A stretch of 5,688 nt of DNA from JAYSSF01 sp043720715 (GTDB lineage: Bacteria; Patescibacteriota; Gracilibacteria; Absconditabacterales; Absconditicoccaceae), in the NCBI GenBank assembly GCA_043720715.1, contig JAYSSF010000058.1, forward strand, positions 1 through 5,688, given 5' to 3'. The notes under the pieces were generated by a model. It was not told the DNA's origin, made no database searches, and saw only the letters and a program-made list of their open reading frames with translations. This document shows, piece after piece, positions 5,612-5,688 of this stretch; the first letter of the stretch is position 1; each line of letters starts with the position of its first letter. Position numbers and translations under genes: made by a program.

Positions 5612-5688
5612 AACCTACCTCTAAAATAACACTAAAATAATCAATTTTCACTAGCAAAAAAGCTAAGAAACAGTACTATATGACTAGT
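5612..5688. other. AT-rich end of window without an assignable gene
   Basis: This AT-rich stretch shows a small TAGC-N6-GCTA dyad (5652-5665). An ATG at 5680 on the + strand is followed by only two codons before the edge, so it cannot be judged as a start. No RNA gene is visible. Confidence 0.4.

Overview
The window reads coherently only if UGA is sense and codes for glycine (translation table 25). In every gene seen here, in-frame TGA codons fall where the protein family has glycine: the FLG motif of a reverse transcriptase, the GG-T motif of a nucleotidyltransferase toxin, the RFIG segment of DnaK. TAA and TAG remain the stops. Table 25 is known from the candidate-phyla-radiation lineages Gracilibacteria (BD1-5) and Absconditabacteria (SR1), so the DNA very probably comes from one of these. 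Under the standard code the same genes would look like a row of truncated fragments.

Layout, left to right. (1) The last 105 residues of a reverse transcriptase (RT) on the + strand enter from the left edge and end at 318. (2) Positions 319-490 hold no gene but contain three consecutive inverted repeats. The first is a copy of a dnaK operator-like element. (3) A complete ATPase of the AAA_14/DUF4143 type lies on the - strand (491-1627). (4) Positions 1628-1992 form a dense control region between the ATPase and dnaK. It holds divergent promoter candidates, a pair of 13-bp direct repeats, two elements with the exact geometry of the HrcA operator CIRCE, and a GC-rich dispersed-type repeat. (5) dnaK (1993-3897, two in-frame TGA) is followed at once by an intrinsic terminator, so it looks monocistronic. 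(6) A two-gene type IV toxin-antitoxin operon, abiEi-abiEii (4057-5440), overlaps by 8 nt and ends at a long symmetric terminator. (7) The last 196 bases hold only a short, possibly broken coding remnant on the - strand.

Functionally, one housekeeping chaperone gene sits among accessory genes: an RT, an orphan ATPase and a toxin-antitoxin pair. The most informative signals are the HrcA/CIRCE-type control inferred for dnaK, a 48-bp duplication of that operator region on the far side of the ATPase, and an uneven use of UGA. By hand count UGA supplies 2 of 49 glycines in DnaK but about 22 of 54 in the other four genes. I saw no tRNA, rRNA or CRISPR array.
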